DNA from: Streptomyces sp. NBC_00287 | GTDB lineage: Bacteria; Actinomycetota; Actinomycetes; Streptomycetales; Streptomycetaceae | Direction: 5' to 3' | Assembly (NCBI RefSeq): GCF_036173105.1 | Contig: NZ_CP108053.1 | Coordinates: 6,324,001-6,388,000 of the forward strand | Length of the DNA: 64,000 nucleotides | Shown here: positions 34,558 through 43,359 of the stretch, one piece after another | Layout: the number at the start of each line of letters is the position of its first letter | How positions within the stretch are numbered: the stretch's first letter is position 1 | Notes under the pieces: model-generated | Told to the model about the DNA's origin: nothing | What the model saw: only the letters and a program-made list of their open reading frames with translations | Database searches by the model: none | Program-made: the position numbers and the translations under genes

Positions 34558-35797
34558 CACCGGCCGGCAGAGAAAGCACAGCCATAGCGCCCCCATCCTC
34601 TGCATTGGCAAAAGACAATCGCGCCCCCAACACCTCCGCCTGCCCCAACGCGATGGTCAGTCCCAACCCATGCCCCTTCGCGCCCCCCTCCGTACGAAAC
34701 CGTTGCGGCCCATGCTCCAGCAAATACTCCGGATACCCAACCCCGTGGTCCCGCACGGTCACCCGAAGTTCATCCACCGTCACCACCACGGGGCCACGCC
34801 CATGGCGATGCGCATTCACCACCAAATTCCCGAGCACCCGCTCCAGCCGCCGCCGATCCGTCTCCACGGTCACATCCCGCAGAACGACCACCTCCGTACG
34901 GTCCCCGGCCGCCCGAACCACCCGCTCGGCCAACGCCCCCAACCGCTCGGTGTCCACATCAAGCCGCTCCCGCCCGGTATCAAGGCGAGAAATCTCCAGC
35001 AGATCCTCGGTGAGCGTCCGCAACGCCGCCACCCGATCCCGCACCAACTCCGTCGGCCGCCCCGGAGGCAACAGCTCCGCCGCCGCATGCAGCCCCGTCA
35101 ACGGCGTCCGCAGCTCATGCGCCACATCCGCCGTGAACCGCTGCTCGGCCTGCAACTTCCCCTGCAGCGACCCCGCCATGGAGTCCAGCGCGGCGGCCAC
35201 CGCGGCCACTTCGTCCTGCGGCCGCGAGGGATCCTTCGTCCGGGGATCGTCGACGCGAGCGTCCAGGTCGCCGCCGCTGATCCGCCGGGCCACCTGGGCC
35301 GTGGTGTGCAGCCGCCGGGTCACCCGGGTCACGGCGAGCGCGCCGACCAGCAGCGTCGTGCCGATGGCCAGCAGCGAGGACCACAGGATCGCCCGGTCCA
35401 GACCGTCGATCGTGCGGGCCTGCTGCGAGTAGTCGACCTGCACGGCCAGCGCCCGCGAGCCGTCGGCCGGACCCGCCGCCCACATCGTCGGCCGGCCCTC
35501 GTGGTCGGCGACCATCGTGCCGCGGTCCCCGGCGACGGCCAGCTCCCGCAGCGCCCCCGGCAGCCCCGCCGGATCGACGCCCGCGCCCGGCATCAGCCGG
35601 TCCCCGGCCTCGAAGGCGGTCGTCGCGTCGGTCAGCCGGGACAGCGCCTCGGTACGGGCCCGGCCGACGGTCTGGTTGGTCACCGAGACATGCACGAGCA
35701 CACCGAGCAGCACGGTCAGCGCGCAGCACATCACCGTGATGAACACGGCCGCCTTGGTGGCGAGCGTCCCGGCCCAGCGGGGCAGCGAGGGCCTCAT
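34550..35797 (-). CDS. Sensor histidine kinase, no adjacent response regulator
   Basis: 415-aa membrane kinase. ATG 35797 overlaps the lipoprotein stop as ATGA. First helix about residues 17-37, a ~100-residue extracytoplasmic sensor, second helix about 138-158, HAMP (RISGGDLDARVDD), H-box DVAHELRTPL with His227, N-box LGNLVVNAHRHG, G-box RDHGVGYPEYLLEHG and GHGLGLTIALGQ. Architecture resembles CseC-type envelope-stress kinases, but there is no regulator gene in the operon, so the output partner is unknown. Confidence 0.92.
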   Translation of the reverse strand: MRPSLPRWAGTLATKAAVFITVMCCALTVLLGVLVHVSVTNQTVGRARTEALSRLTDATTAFEAGDRLMPGAGVDPAGLPGALRELAVAGDRGTMVADHEGRPTMWAAGPADGSRALAVQVDYSQQARTIDGLDRAILWSSLLAIGTTLLVGALAVTRVTRRLHTTAQVARRISGGDLDARVDDPRTKDPSRPQDEVAAVAAALDSMAGSLQGKLQAEQRFTADVAHELRTPLTGLHAAAELLPPGRPTELVRDRVAALRTLTEDLLEISRLDTGRERLDVDTERLGALAERVVRAAGDRTEVVVLRDVTVETDRRRLERVLGNLVVNAHRHGRGPVVVTVDELRVTVRDHGVGYPEYLLEHGPQRFRTEGGAKGHGLGLTIALGQAEVLGARLSFANAEDGGAMAVLSLPAGGG

Positions 35798-36489
35798 CGA
35801 TCACTCGCCGAAGGCTTGGGCGACGGCTTGCGCTCACCCGTGCGCAGCATCTCGTCGTGGGTGAGCAGCATCGCGTTGGCCTGCGCGTCCCAGGTCCACT
35901 GGAGCCGGTACTCGTACCCCGCGACCTCCGAGGGCGCCCGGACGATCACGGACCGCCCGGCCAGCTCCACCGCGCTGACGGCGTCGTCGTAGGACATGAC
36001 CCGCACCAACCGGTGCTTCTGGACGGTGTAGACGCGCATGCCGGTCAGCTCGCCGGGCAGGAGCCGGAAGCCGAGCGTCAGGTCCTCGCGTCCGTCGCCG
36101 CTCAGGTCCCGGTAGTAGGGCGTGAGGACGGGACAGCGGGCGCTGCCGGTGTCGCAGTCGGCCATCCGCCCCGCGGTCTCGCGGTACGGCGCCTTCGCGC
36201 CCTCGTAGTCGCCGGGACTCGCGGCGATCTCGGCGCGCACGACCGCCACCGGGTCGACCTTGCGGATGTCGTCGCCGGGCACGTCGACGCCCTTGACGAC
36301 CTCGGTGGTCACCTCGCCGATCTCGAAGGCGGGGCTGGACGCCGGGGTCAGCTCGGGCCAGAGCCGGGCCGGGCTGACCGCGGTCGGGGTGGCGCCCGCG
36401 CCCTGGAGTCCGCCGGCGTCACCGCAGCCCGCGGCGGTCACCAGCAGCAGGGCGACGCCGACGGTCGTACGGACGACGGTGCGGGGCAC
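35794..36489 (-). CDS. Lipoprotein coupled to the sensor kinase
   Basis: 231-aa predicted lipoprotein: signal helix VGVALLLVTAAGCG with lipobox ending in Cys at about residue 22. The mature part has CDTGSARCPVLTPYYRDLSGDGREDLTLGF, where DLSGDGREDL is a FG-GAP/Ca-binding-like turn. Co-translated with the kinase (4-bp overlap), which suggests it tunes kinase activity at the membrane surface, as CseA does for CseC (analogy only). Confidence 0.85.
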   Translation of the reverse strand: MPRTVVRTTVGVALLLVTAAGCGDAGGLQGAGATPTAVSPARLWPELTPASSPAFEIGEVTTEVVKGVDVPGDDIRKVDPVAVVRAEIAASPGDYEGAKAPYRETAGRMADCDTGSARCPVLTPYYRDLSGDGREDLTLGFRLLPGELTGMRVYTVQKHRLVRVMSYDDAVSAVELAGRSVIVRAPSEVAGYEYRLQWTWDAQANAMLLTHDEMLRTGERKPSPKPSASDR

Positions 36490-36578
36490 GGTGCTCCTGT
36501 GGTTCGGAGGTGAGCGGTGGCCCCGTACACCTTATTCGGAGGGAAGTCCCTTTTGCCCGCCCGGGTGGGCCGGGGTGA

Positions 36579-37085
36579 TCACTCGGTGAGCTCCTCGAGC
36601 AGCCGGGCGGTGGACAGACCGGCGCGCAGGTACTCGACGAAGAGGTCATTGTGCAGGGCCCAGGGCGAGCGCCGGGACCGTATCAGCCGGATCGCCTCCT
36701 CGACGGAGTGCCCCCGCCTCATGAGCGTCTGCGCGACGACCAGACCCGAGCGGTTGTACCCGTGGTAGCAGCGCACCAGGACCGACCGGCCCGCGTCCAG
36801 CGCCTCCCCCGCGGCCTGCGCCAGCCGCATCACGCCGGTGAGCTGCGTCCCGTCCAGCGGCCCGTCCGGGATGGGCCACACATGGTGCTCCACACCGCCG
36901 TCGGGCCCGTGCCCGGGCAGCCGTAGCAGCGTCTGTACGAGATCGAACTCGTCCCGTACGACGACGAACTCCAGCTGCCCCGCCACCGCCCGGAACTCAT
37001 GACCGCCCATCCACAGGCCGGGCACGATCTCGTCCCACGGGGTGTCCGGAGCAGGAACGTCGGGTTGCTTCCTGCGGGTACGCAA
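36579..37085 (-). CDS. Dual-specificity/tyrosine phosphatase-like protein
   Basis: 168-aa phosphatase. I take TTG 37085 because GGGAGG sits 6 nt upstream. The signature VRCYHGYNRSGLV provides the C-x5-R loop, with the general acid probably in HVWPIPDGPLDG. Cytoplasmic. The frame is open further upstream, but that part is the reverse complement of the neighbouring gene and is not expected to be translated. Confidence 0.88.
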   Translation of the reverse strand: MRTRRKQPDVPAPDTPWDEIVPGLWMGGHEFRAVAGQLEFVVVRDEFDLVQTLLRLPGHGPDGGVEHHVWPIPDGPLDGTQLTGVMRLAQAAGEALDAGRSVLVRCYHGYNRSGLVVAQTLMRRGHSVEEAIRLIRSRRSPWALHNDLFVEYLRAGLSTARLLEELTE

Positions 37086-37188
37086 TTGGCGCCTCCCCCA
37101 ACTTCCCCTCCCAACTCCTCTCAAAGGTAGCCGGGTTCTTGCCCCTGGAGCACCCCGCCTGTTCCCATGGTCAAAGGGGTGATGGTGC

Positions 37189-37992
37189 ATGAGCGCACTG
37201 CGTGTCGTGCCGACCTGGCGCCACGGCCAGGAACGGCTGTACGTCTGCCTCACGGACGGCAGGAACATCGCTTGGTACGACCGTGAGGCCGCCAGAGTCA
37301 ACCTGCTCAGCGACGAGCGCCGGGACGAGGTGCTGGAAGTCCTGGGCCCGTTCCTCAGCGGCCCGGTGGCGGTGGGACCGCCGCCGGTCCCGACCCCGGC
37401 CGAGCTGGCCCGCCTCACCCTCCATCCGGACGACGACCTGGCGCCCAACCGTCCCGGCGAGGCGCTCCTGATCGCCCTGGACCGCGACCCGGGACCGCCC
37501 AAGCGGCTGCGCACGGATCCCAGGCGCCGCGCGCTCACCGCCGAACAGACGGTGGGGGAGGCCCTGGACCGCCTCGACGGCGCGGGCTGGCACACCCTGC
37601 ACTCGATCCCGCTGCCGGGCGGGGCGCGGATCCATCACCTGGCGATTGGACCGGCGGGGCTGTTCGCCATCCACACCCTGTACGCCCGTAAGCAGCGGAT
37701 CAGGGTCGCGGATCCGATGGTCACGATCGGCCGCCGGGAACCGCATCCCCTCCTGCGCCGCGTCCGGGCCGACGCCGACCGCGCCTCGTACGCCCTGACG
37801 GCGGAGGTCCGCCCGGTCCTGGCCCTGGCCGGTCCCGCGGACGTCTCGGTCACCGCCCCCGTCCGCGAGGTCCGCGTCCTCCAGGACACGAACCTCGGGG
37901 AGCTGGCCCGGCAAGGGGGCGTCCTCAAACCGGCGGACGTGGAGGCGCTGCACGCGATGGCACGGGACCGGAACACCTGGACGCGGGTCTAG
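37189..37992 (+). CDS. NERD-like domain protein
   Basis: 267-aa soluble protein. The middle part TVGEALDRLDGAGWHTLHSIPLPGG with HHLAIGPAGLFAIHTL matches the pattern of the nuclease-related NERD domain, but the usual acidic active-site residues are not obvious. The C-terminus has VLQDTNLGELARQGGVL. ATG 37189. Shares its last 4 bp with the convergent haloperoxidase gene. Confidence 0.75.
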   Translation: MSALRVVPTWRHGQERLYVCLTDGRNIAWYDREAARVNLLSDERRDEVLEVLGPFLSGPVAVGPPPVPTPAELARLTLHPDDDLAPNRPGEALLIALDRDPGPPKRLRTDPRRRALTAEQTVGEALDRLDGAGWHTLHSIPLPGGARIHHLAIGPAGLFAIHTLYARKQRIRVADPMVTIGRREPHPLLRRVRADADRASYALTAEVRPVLALAGPADVSVTAPVREVRVLQDTNLGELARQGGVLKPADVEALHAMARDRNTWTRV

Positions 37993-39252
37993 TCCACCGG
38001 GCGGAAGTAGTGGTCCAGCGCGAAGCGGCCGATCTCGCGGCCCATCGCGTTGCCCACGAGGTCGCTGGTCCGGTAGTGGATCCCGCCGAACACCCGGGCG
38101 TCGATCACATCACGGTTGAAGTCGGCCGCCCGCTTGTACGTACGGGTGGTGCCGGTGACCGCCGAGGAGATCCGGAAGGCCACGTCCCCGCCGGTCAGCC
38201 GGTCCAGCACGGTGATCGCGGCCCCGTCGATGGCGCAGTGGCCGCTGACGTAGTCCGGATAGGGCGGCGTGCGCAGCAGCGGCTCCCAACTCCCGTCGGG
38301 CTCGGTCGCCGGGTTGCCGTCGGTGGCGGCCAGCCGGATCGCGGTGATCGGGCGCCACTGGGCGTGCGTGAACTTGGCGTTCCACGCGGTGATCGCCGCG
38401 TCCGCGGTCGCCGTGTTGGCGGCGGCGAACAGCCGGGCCGCGTCGACGATGTCCAGCCCGTGCCGTGCGGTGTGGCCGCGGTAGGCGGCCTGCAACTGCA
38501 CCGTCAGGACATCGGCGTAGAAGCGAGCGGTCTCGGTCTGCCGCGCCGACCGTTTGCTCTTCTTTCCTCCGAGCGCCTTCACCTCGGCGACGTCCCTCGC
38601 GTACTGCCGGGAGTGCGGCGGGGGCGGCGGCCCCGGCACGAACTGGTCCGACGACTCGACCAGCAGCGGCCGCATCTTGGCCAGCCAGGGGAGGTGGAAG
38701 GTCTGGTTCGCGGGCGGAGTGGGCCGCCAGACGCCCATCGCGGGCTGCCTGCCGAAGCTCACGGGTGCACCGCGCCCGTCGTCCACCCGCATCCGTACGA
38801 GGTGTTCGGCGGCCTTCCGCCCGAAGGCGACACCGAGGTCCTGGGCACGCCCGTCGGGAATCTTCGCGAGCGAGTCTTCGAAGGCCGCGTCGATCCGGTT
38901 CCTGGACTTCGGGAAGTACGTCAGAAGCACCCGGTGTGCGGCTGCCGCGGCCGCCGCCTCGGAGGAGGCGGTGGCGGGCGCCCGCCCGTGCCACTTGTAC
39001 GGGGAGTACCGGCCCTCGACGCCCACCACCGCGTTGTACACGGCGGCCGACACAAAGCCGTGCCACACGAGCTGCTCGGCGGCATACAGCTTGGCATCGC
39101 CGTTGATGACGGCATCGGCGGTCCGATTCCAGTCGGTGATCACCCCGGCGTCCGGGGTCCGCGGGGTGGCCTCGGAGGGCGGGGCGAGGGGGGAGTGCGG
39201 CGCCGAGCGTGAGAGCGGAGAGGCCGACTAGGAGGGTACGGCGGAGGGGCAT
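37989..39252 (-). CDS. Vanadium-dependent haloperoxidase/PAP2-family protein, signal peptide out of frame
   Basis: PAP2-type protein. The mature part is open from 39143 (VITDWNRTADAVI) to 37989, with phosphate/vanadate-site motifs THAQWRPITAIR, YVSGHCAID (catalytic His) and GGIHYRTSDLVGN. A good signal peptide (MPLRRTLLVGLSALTLGAA) starts at ATG 39252 but is in another frame. Taking one base out of the six-G run 39188-39193 (plus strand) joins them as LPLAPPSEATPRTPDAGVITD. So either a sequencing error or a +1 mutation that prevents export. Without the shift about 420 aa. Confidence 0.8.
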
Positions 39253-39330
39253 GTGGCTCCTTTGGGTCTGAGAGGAGGGGGAGGGGAGGGTCCGGCGCTA
39301 CGGCGGCGTTTGCGCAGGTCCGGGCCGAGG

Positions 39331-40218
39331 TCATTGCCGCGGCAGCGTCCCCGCCCGGTCCGGGGCGAGGAGTGGGGCCAGCAGGTCGCCGTAGTCCTGG
39401 ATGCGGGGGGCGAGGTCCGGTGCGGTGAAGGCCAGCTGGGTCGGGTTCCGGCAGTCCTCGACCTCGGTCCAGGTGACCGGCGCGGAGACCCAGGGCTCGG
39501 GGCGGGCGCGCAGGGTGTAGGGCGTGGCCGTGGTCTTGCGGGCGGCGTTCTGGCTCCAGTCGACGAAGACCTTCCCGGGCCGCAGGCTGCGCGTCATCCG
39601 GTGCAGGACGAGCCGCGGCATGGCCTTCTCGGCCTCCGTCGCGAGCCCCTTGGCGTACTCCGACACCTGGTCGGAGGACGAACCCCGGACCGCGGCCAGC
39701 AGATGCAGCCCCTTCGACCCGGAGGTCTTCGCGTACGCCTCGATCCCGTCCGCCGCGAGCCGCTCGCGCAGCCACAGGGCGACTTCGCAGCACTCCACGA
39801 TCGTCGCCGGGGTGCCGGGGTCCAGGTCGAAGACGAGCCGGTCGGCGTCCCCGGGTGCCTGGGCGACCCACTGGTGGGTGTGGAACTCGGTGACCAGGTT
39901 CGCCGCCCACATCAGACTCGGCAGATCCTGCACGAGCACCATCCGGGCCGGCCCCTCCGAACGGGGGACCTCGGCGGTGGTGACCCACTCGGGCGTACCC
40001 GGCGGCACGTTCTTGGTGAAGAAGACCTGTCCGTCCGGCCCGTCCGGGTACCGCAGGAAGGAGACCGGCCGGTCACGCAGATGGGGCAGCAGCACGTCGG
40101 CGGTCGTGGCGTAGTAGTGCAGCACCTCGCCCTTGGTGAAGCCGGTCGCCGGGTACAGCACCTTCTCCAGATTGCTGAGCGCGAGCCGTCGCCCCTTCAC
40201 CTCTGTGATCGGCGTCAT
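39331..40218 (-). CDS. ligD: LigD-type DNA polymerase/primase (NHEJ)
   Basis: 295-aa stand-alone polymerase domain of the LigD family that fills or extends ends during non-homologous end joining. ATG 40218. Motifs: NLEKVLYPATGFTKG, catalytic DLDPG in DRLVFDLDPGTP, TSGSKGLHLLA, and VFVDWSQNAARKTT. There is no ligase or phosphoesterase domain, so the ligase must be elsewhere. Divergent from ku across 72 bp. Confidence 0.93.
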   Translation of the reverse strand: MTPITEVKGRRLALSNLEKVLYPATGFTKGEVLHYYATTADVLLPHLRDRPVSFLRYPDGPDGQVFFTKNVPPGTPEWVTTAEVPRSEGPARMVLVQDLPSLMWAANLVTEFHTHQWVAQAPGDADRLVFDLDPGTPATIVECCEVALWLRERLAADGIEAYAKTSGSKGLHLLAAVRGSSSDQVSEYAKGLATEAEKAMPRLVLHRMTRSLRPGKVFVDWSQNAARKTTATPYTLRARPEPWVSAPVTWTEVEDCRNPTQLAFTAPDLAPRIQDYGDLLAPLLAPDRAGTLPRQ

Positions 40219-40290
40219 ACGATGAGAATCCCATGGAAATGGGATGAAGAGCTGCGAAGTAAACCCAAACCCGACGAAAGGGTGCTGCAC

Positions 40291-41328
40291 GTGAGATCCA
40301 TATGGAACGGCGCCATCTCGTTCGGTCTGGTCAGCATCCCGATCAAGGTGGTGAACGCGACCGAGAGCCACTCGATCTCGTTCCGCCAGATCCACGCGGA
40401 GGACGGCGGCCGCATCCGCTACCGCAAGTTCTGCGAACTGGAGGACCGCGAGGTCACCCAGTCGGAGATCGGCAAGGGATACGAGGACGCGGACGGCACG
40501 ATCGTCCCGATCACCGACGAGGATCTGGCCCAGCTGCCGATCTCGACGGCGAAGACGATCGAGATCGTGGCCTTCGTCCCGGAGGACCGTATCGACCCGC
40601 TCCAGATGGACGCGGCGTACTACTTGGCGGCGAGCGGCGCGCCGGCGGCGAAGCCGTACACCCTTCTGCGTGAAGCCCTGAAGCGCAGCAACAAGGTGGC
40701 CATCGCCAAGTTCGCCCTCCGCGGCCGGGAACGCCTGGGCATGCTCCGGGTCGTGGGCGACGCCATCGCCATGCACGGCCTGCTCTGGCCGGACGAGGTC
40801 CGTGCCCCCGAGGGCGTGGCGCCCGATGTGGGAGTCACGGTCCGGGACAAGGAACTGGACCTGGCGGACGCCCTGATGGACACCCTGGGCGAGGTGGAGC
40901 TGGAGGACCTCCATGACGAGTACCGCGAGGCGGTGGAGGAGGTCATCGCCGCGAAGGCCGCCGGCGAGGCCCCCCGCGAGGCCCCCGAACCGGCCAAGGG
41001 CGGCAAGGTCCTGGACCTGATGGCGGCCCTGGAGAAGAGCGTCCGCGCGGCGAAGGAGTCGCGGGGCGAGGAACCGGCGGAGGTCACGCAACTCCCCCAG
41101 CGCAAGACGTCCCGCGCCACCCCGAAACAGACGACGGGCAAGAAGTCGACGGCATCGACGACGAAAAAGACGGCGGCGAAGAAGACGACGGCTGCGAAGA
41201 AGTCCACGGCATCGACGACGAAGAGCACATCAAAGAAGACGGCATCGACGACGAAGAGCACGGCGACGAAGAGTGCGGCGAAGAAGACCCCGGCGAAGAA
41301 GACGACGGCCCGCAAGCGGACAGCATGA
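40291..41328 (+). CDS. ku: Ku protein (NHEJ)
   Basis: 345-aa bacterial Ku homodimer that binds DNA ends. GTG 40291 gives the normal start (M)RSIWNGAISFGLVSIPIKV, with AAAGGG upstream; a longer frame upstream is not needed. Core to about residue 260, then a ~70-residue Lys/Thr/Ala-rich tail (AAKKTTAAKKSTASTTK pattern), which in actinobacterial Ku extends DNA contact. Partner of the divergent LigD polymerase. Confidence 0.95.
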   Translation: MRSIWNGAISFGLVSIPIKVVNATESHSISFRQIHAEDGGRIRYRKFCELEDREVTQSEIGKGYEDADGTIVPITDEDLAQLPISTAKTIEIVAFVPEDRIDPLQMDAAYYLAASGAPAAKPYTLLREALKRSNKVAIAKFALRGRERLGMLRVVGDAIAMHGLLWPDEVRAPEGVAPDVGVTVRDKELDLADALMDTLGEVELEDLHDEYREAVEEVIAAKAAGEAPREAPEPAKGGKVLDLMAALEKSVRAAKESRGEEPAEVTQLPQRKTSRATPKQTTGKKSTASTTKKTAAKKTTAAKKSTASTTKSTSKKTASTTKSTATKSAAKKTPAKKTTARKRTA

Positions 41329-41353
41329 CTGTTACGGCGTTGCCGTTCCGGCC

Positions 41354-43105
41354 CTACACCCGCCGCAGCGCCAGCACCGCGTTGTGCCCCCCGAACCCGA
41401 ACGAGTTGCTGAGCACCAGATCCCCGTCCACCGGCAACGCCCGCGGCACCCCCCGCACCACATCCACCCCCATCGCATCGTCGACCTCCCCGCTCCCCAC
41501 AGTCGGCGGCACCACCCCGTGATGCAGCGTGAGCACCGCGGCCACGGCCTCCACCCCACCCGCGGCCCCCTGCAGATGCCCAAGGTGCCCCTTCAAAGCG
41601 GTGACCGGCACAGCCCGCCCCCCGAACACCGCCCGCAAGGCCCCCGCCTCCGCGAGATCACCCTCCACCGTCGCCGTGGCATGGGCGTTGACGTGTACGA
41701 CATCCACCACATGCCCCCCGGCATCCCGCACCGCCCGCCGCAGCGCCAGCGCGACCCCGCTCCCGGACGGATCGGGCGCGGCCATGTGATGCGCGTCGGC
41801 GGACAGTCCCCACCCCGCCGCCTCGCAATAGATCCGCGCACCCCGGGCCAGGGCATGCTCCTCGGCCTCCAGTACGAGCACCCCCGCCCCCTCCCCGTTG
41901 ACGAACCCGTCCCGCCCCTTCCCGAACGGCCGAGAAGGCGACCCCTCGTCAACACCCCCGGAGGCCAACGCCCGCATGGCAGCGAAGGACGCCATGATCG
42001 CCGGCGTCACGACAGCCTCGGCCCCGCCCGCGAGGGCGACGTCGACACGGCCGTACCGTATGCGGTCGACGGCCTCCCCGATGGCCTCGGTGCCGGAGGC
42101 GCACGCGCTGGTCACGGTCCGCGCCTCACCCGTGATGTGCAGGTCGAGCGAGACCTGCGAGGCGGCCTGCGACGGCACCGTCATCGGTGTGGTCAGCGGT
42201 GAAACCCCCCGCGGCCCCTTCTCCCGCAGCTTCCGGTCCCCACCGACGAGTACGGACGCGTCCCCGAGAATCGCCCCGAGGCTCACCCCCACCCGCTCCG
42301 GATCGATCCCGCTCTCCCGAGTCCCGCCCTCGACGAACCCGGCATCCGCCCAGGCCTCCCGCGCGGCCAGTACGGCGAACTGCGCGGCCCGGTTCATCCG
42401 CCGAGCGGCAGCCCGCGGCAACAGCACGGCAGGATCGACGGGCACCACCCCCGCCACCCGCACCGGCAGCTCCGCGAACTCCTCCCCGTCCAACTCCCGT
42501 ATCCCGTGCCGCCCGTCGAGCAGCCCCTGCCACAGCTCCCCGACCCCGACCCCGAGCGGCGACACGGCCCCGAGCCCGGTGACAACAACCCGCCGCAGCC
42601 CAGGAACGGCCGCTTCCCGCACCGGCCGCGCCTCATGCCGTACGACGAACCCGTCCCGATCGGCGTCACCGGCCCACTGCCGTACCTCCTCGTCCGACAC
42701 CGGTTCGCCGCCGTAGGCGTCGAGGTCCCGATGCCACACCCCCCACCGCCGCAGATACGTCACCGCCTCGGCCAGCGGATCAACGGCCCGCAGCGATGTC
42801 ACCCGGTCCCCGTCCCGGAACTCGACGCCGTCCAGCGGCACCGACGACACCAGCGGAACCTCCGCCACGTCCAGCCGCCGGCACGCGACCGTCACCTCCC
42901 GCCCCCGAGCGAGCAGTTCGTCCCGGTCCACCCCGCCGAGCGGCGGCCGCAGGGTCACCCGGATCGTCTCCGGCGACTCGGGCAAGGTGTGCATCACGAC
43001 GAACCACCGCTGCCGTACGACGTCTTCGCCCGACAGGGCGACCAGATCACCGGGAATCACCTCGGCGACGCTCACGGAGTGCGGATGTATGGGAACTTGG
43101 TGCAT
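41354..43105 (-). CDS. Beta-ketoacyl synthase with ~165-residue N-terminal domain
   Basis: 583-aa protein. Residues ~172-580 are a FabF-like ketosynthase: VVVTGLGAVSPLG, Cys335 in TSACASG, His475 in VNAHATATVEGD, His510 in KGHLGHLQGAAGG, and terminal NSFGFGGHNA. Residues 1-165 are a beta-rich segment (IPGDLVALSGEDVVRQRWFVV..) I do not recognise. ATG 43105. It is a single gene with no acyl carrier protein or other fatty-acid gene next to it. Divergent from an arginase-family enzyme across 254 bp that hold a long inverted repeat. Confidence 0.9.
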   Translation of the reverse strand: MHQVPIHPHSVSVAEVIPGDLVALSGEDVVRQRWFVVMHTLPESPETIRVTLRPPLGGVDRDELLARGREVTVACRRLDVAEVPLVSSVPLDGVEFRDGDRVTSLRAVDPLAEAVTYLRRWGVWHRDLDAYGGEPVSDEEVRQWAGDADRDGFVVRHEARPVREAAVPGLRRVVVTGLGAVSPLGVGVGELWQGLLDGRHGIRELDGEEFAELPVRVAGVVPVDPAVLLPRAAARRMNRAAQFAVLAAREAWADAGFVEGGTRESGIDPERVGVSLGAILGDASVLVGGDRKLREKGPRGVSPLTTPMTVPSQAASQVSLDLHITGEARTVTSACASGTEAIGEAVDRIRYGRVDVALAGGAEAVVTPAIMASFAAMRALASGGVDEGSPSRPFGKGRDGFVNGEGAGVLVLEAEEHALARGARIYCEAAGWGLSADAHHMAAPDPSGSGVALALRRAVRDAGGHVVDVVHVNAHATATVEGDLAEAGALRAVFGGRAVPVTALKGHLGHLQGAAGGVEAVAAVLTLHHGVVPPTVGSGEVDDAMGVDVVRGVPRALPVDGDLVLSNSFGFGGHNAVLALRRV

Positions 43106-43202
43106 ATCTGTACGAGCTTCCTGTGACCCGAGTAGTTCTGCCGGACTTGTCCCGAGTGAACTGGACACGGGCGCCGGAGGCCATAGTTGAATCAATAACC
43201 TT

Positions 43203-43235
43203 CCCGTTCCTTTGCATTCCGCAAACAGGAACGGG
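43203..43235. promoter_or_regulatory. Long inverted repeat in the KS/arginase divergent region
   Basis: CCCGTTCC-TTTGC attcc GCAAA-ca-GGAACGGG: arms of 13 bp with a 2-nt bulge. Lies about 100 bp from the ketosynthase start and 125 bp from the arginase-like start. Could be an operator for both genes or a stable RNA hairpin. Confidence 0.5.
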
Positions 43236-43359
43236 AGGCGCATGCTCCGCAACTGCTGCTCATCTGGCCCGAGTTGACCTGAAGGCTCCCGAACGGGATG
43301 TGGGAAACGTCACGGTCGCATATGACGGGCAGTCACGTCACTCGAGAGGAGATCCAGCC

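Noticed and set aside
37086..37595. N-terminal extension of the dual-specificity phosphatase
   Set aside because: Open only because it lies antisense to the start of the neighbouring gene; a TTG with a good ribosome binding site at 37085 explains the conserved part.
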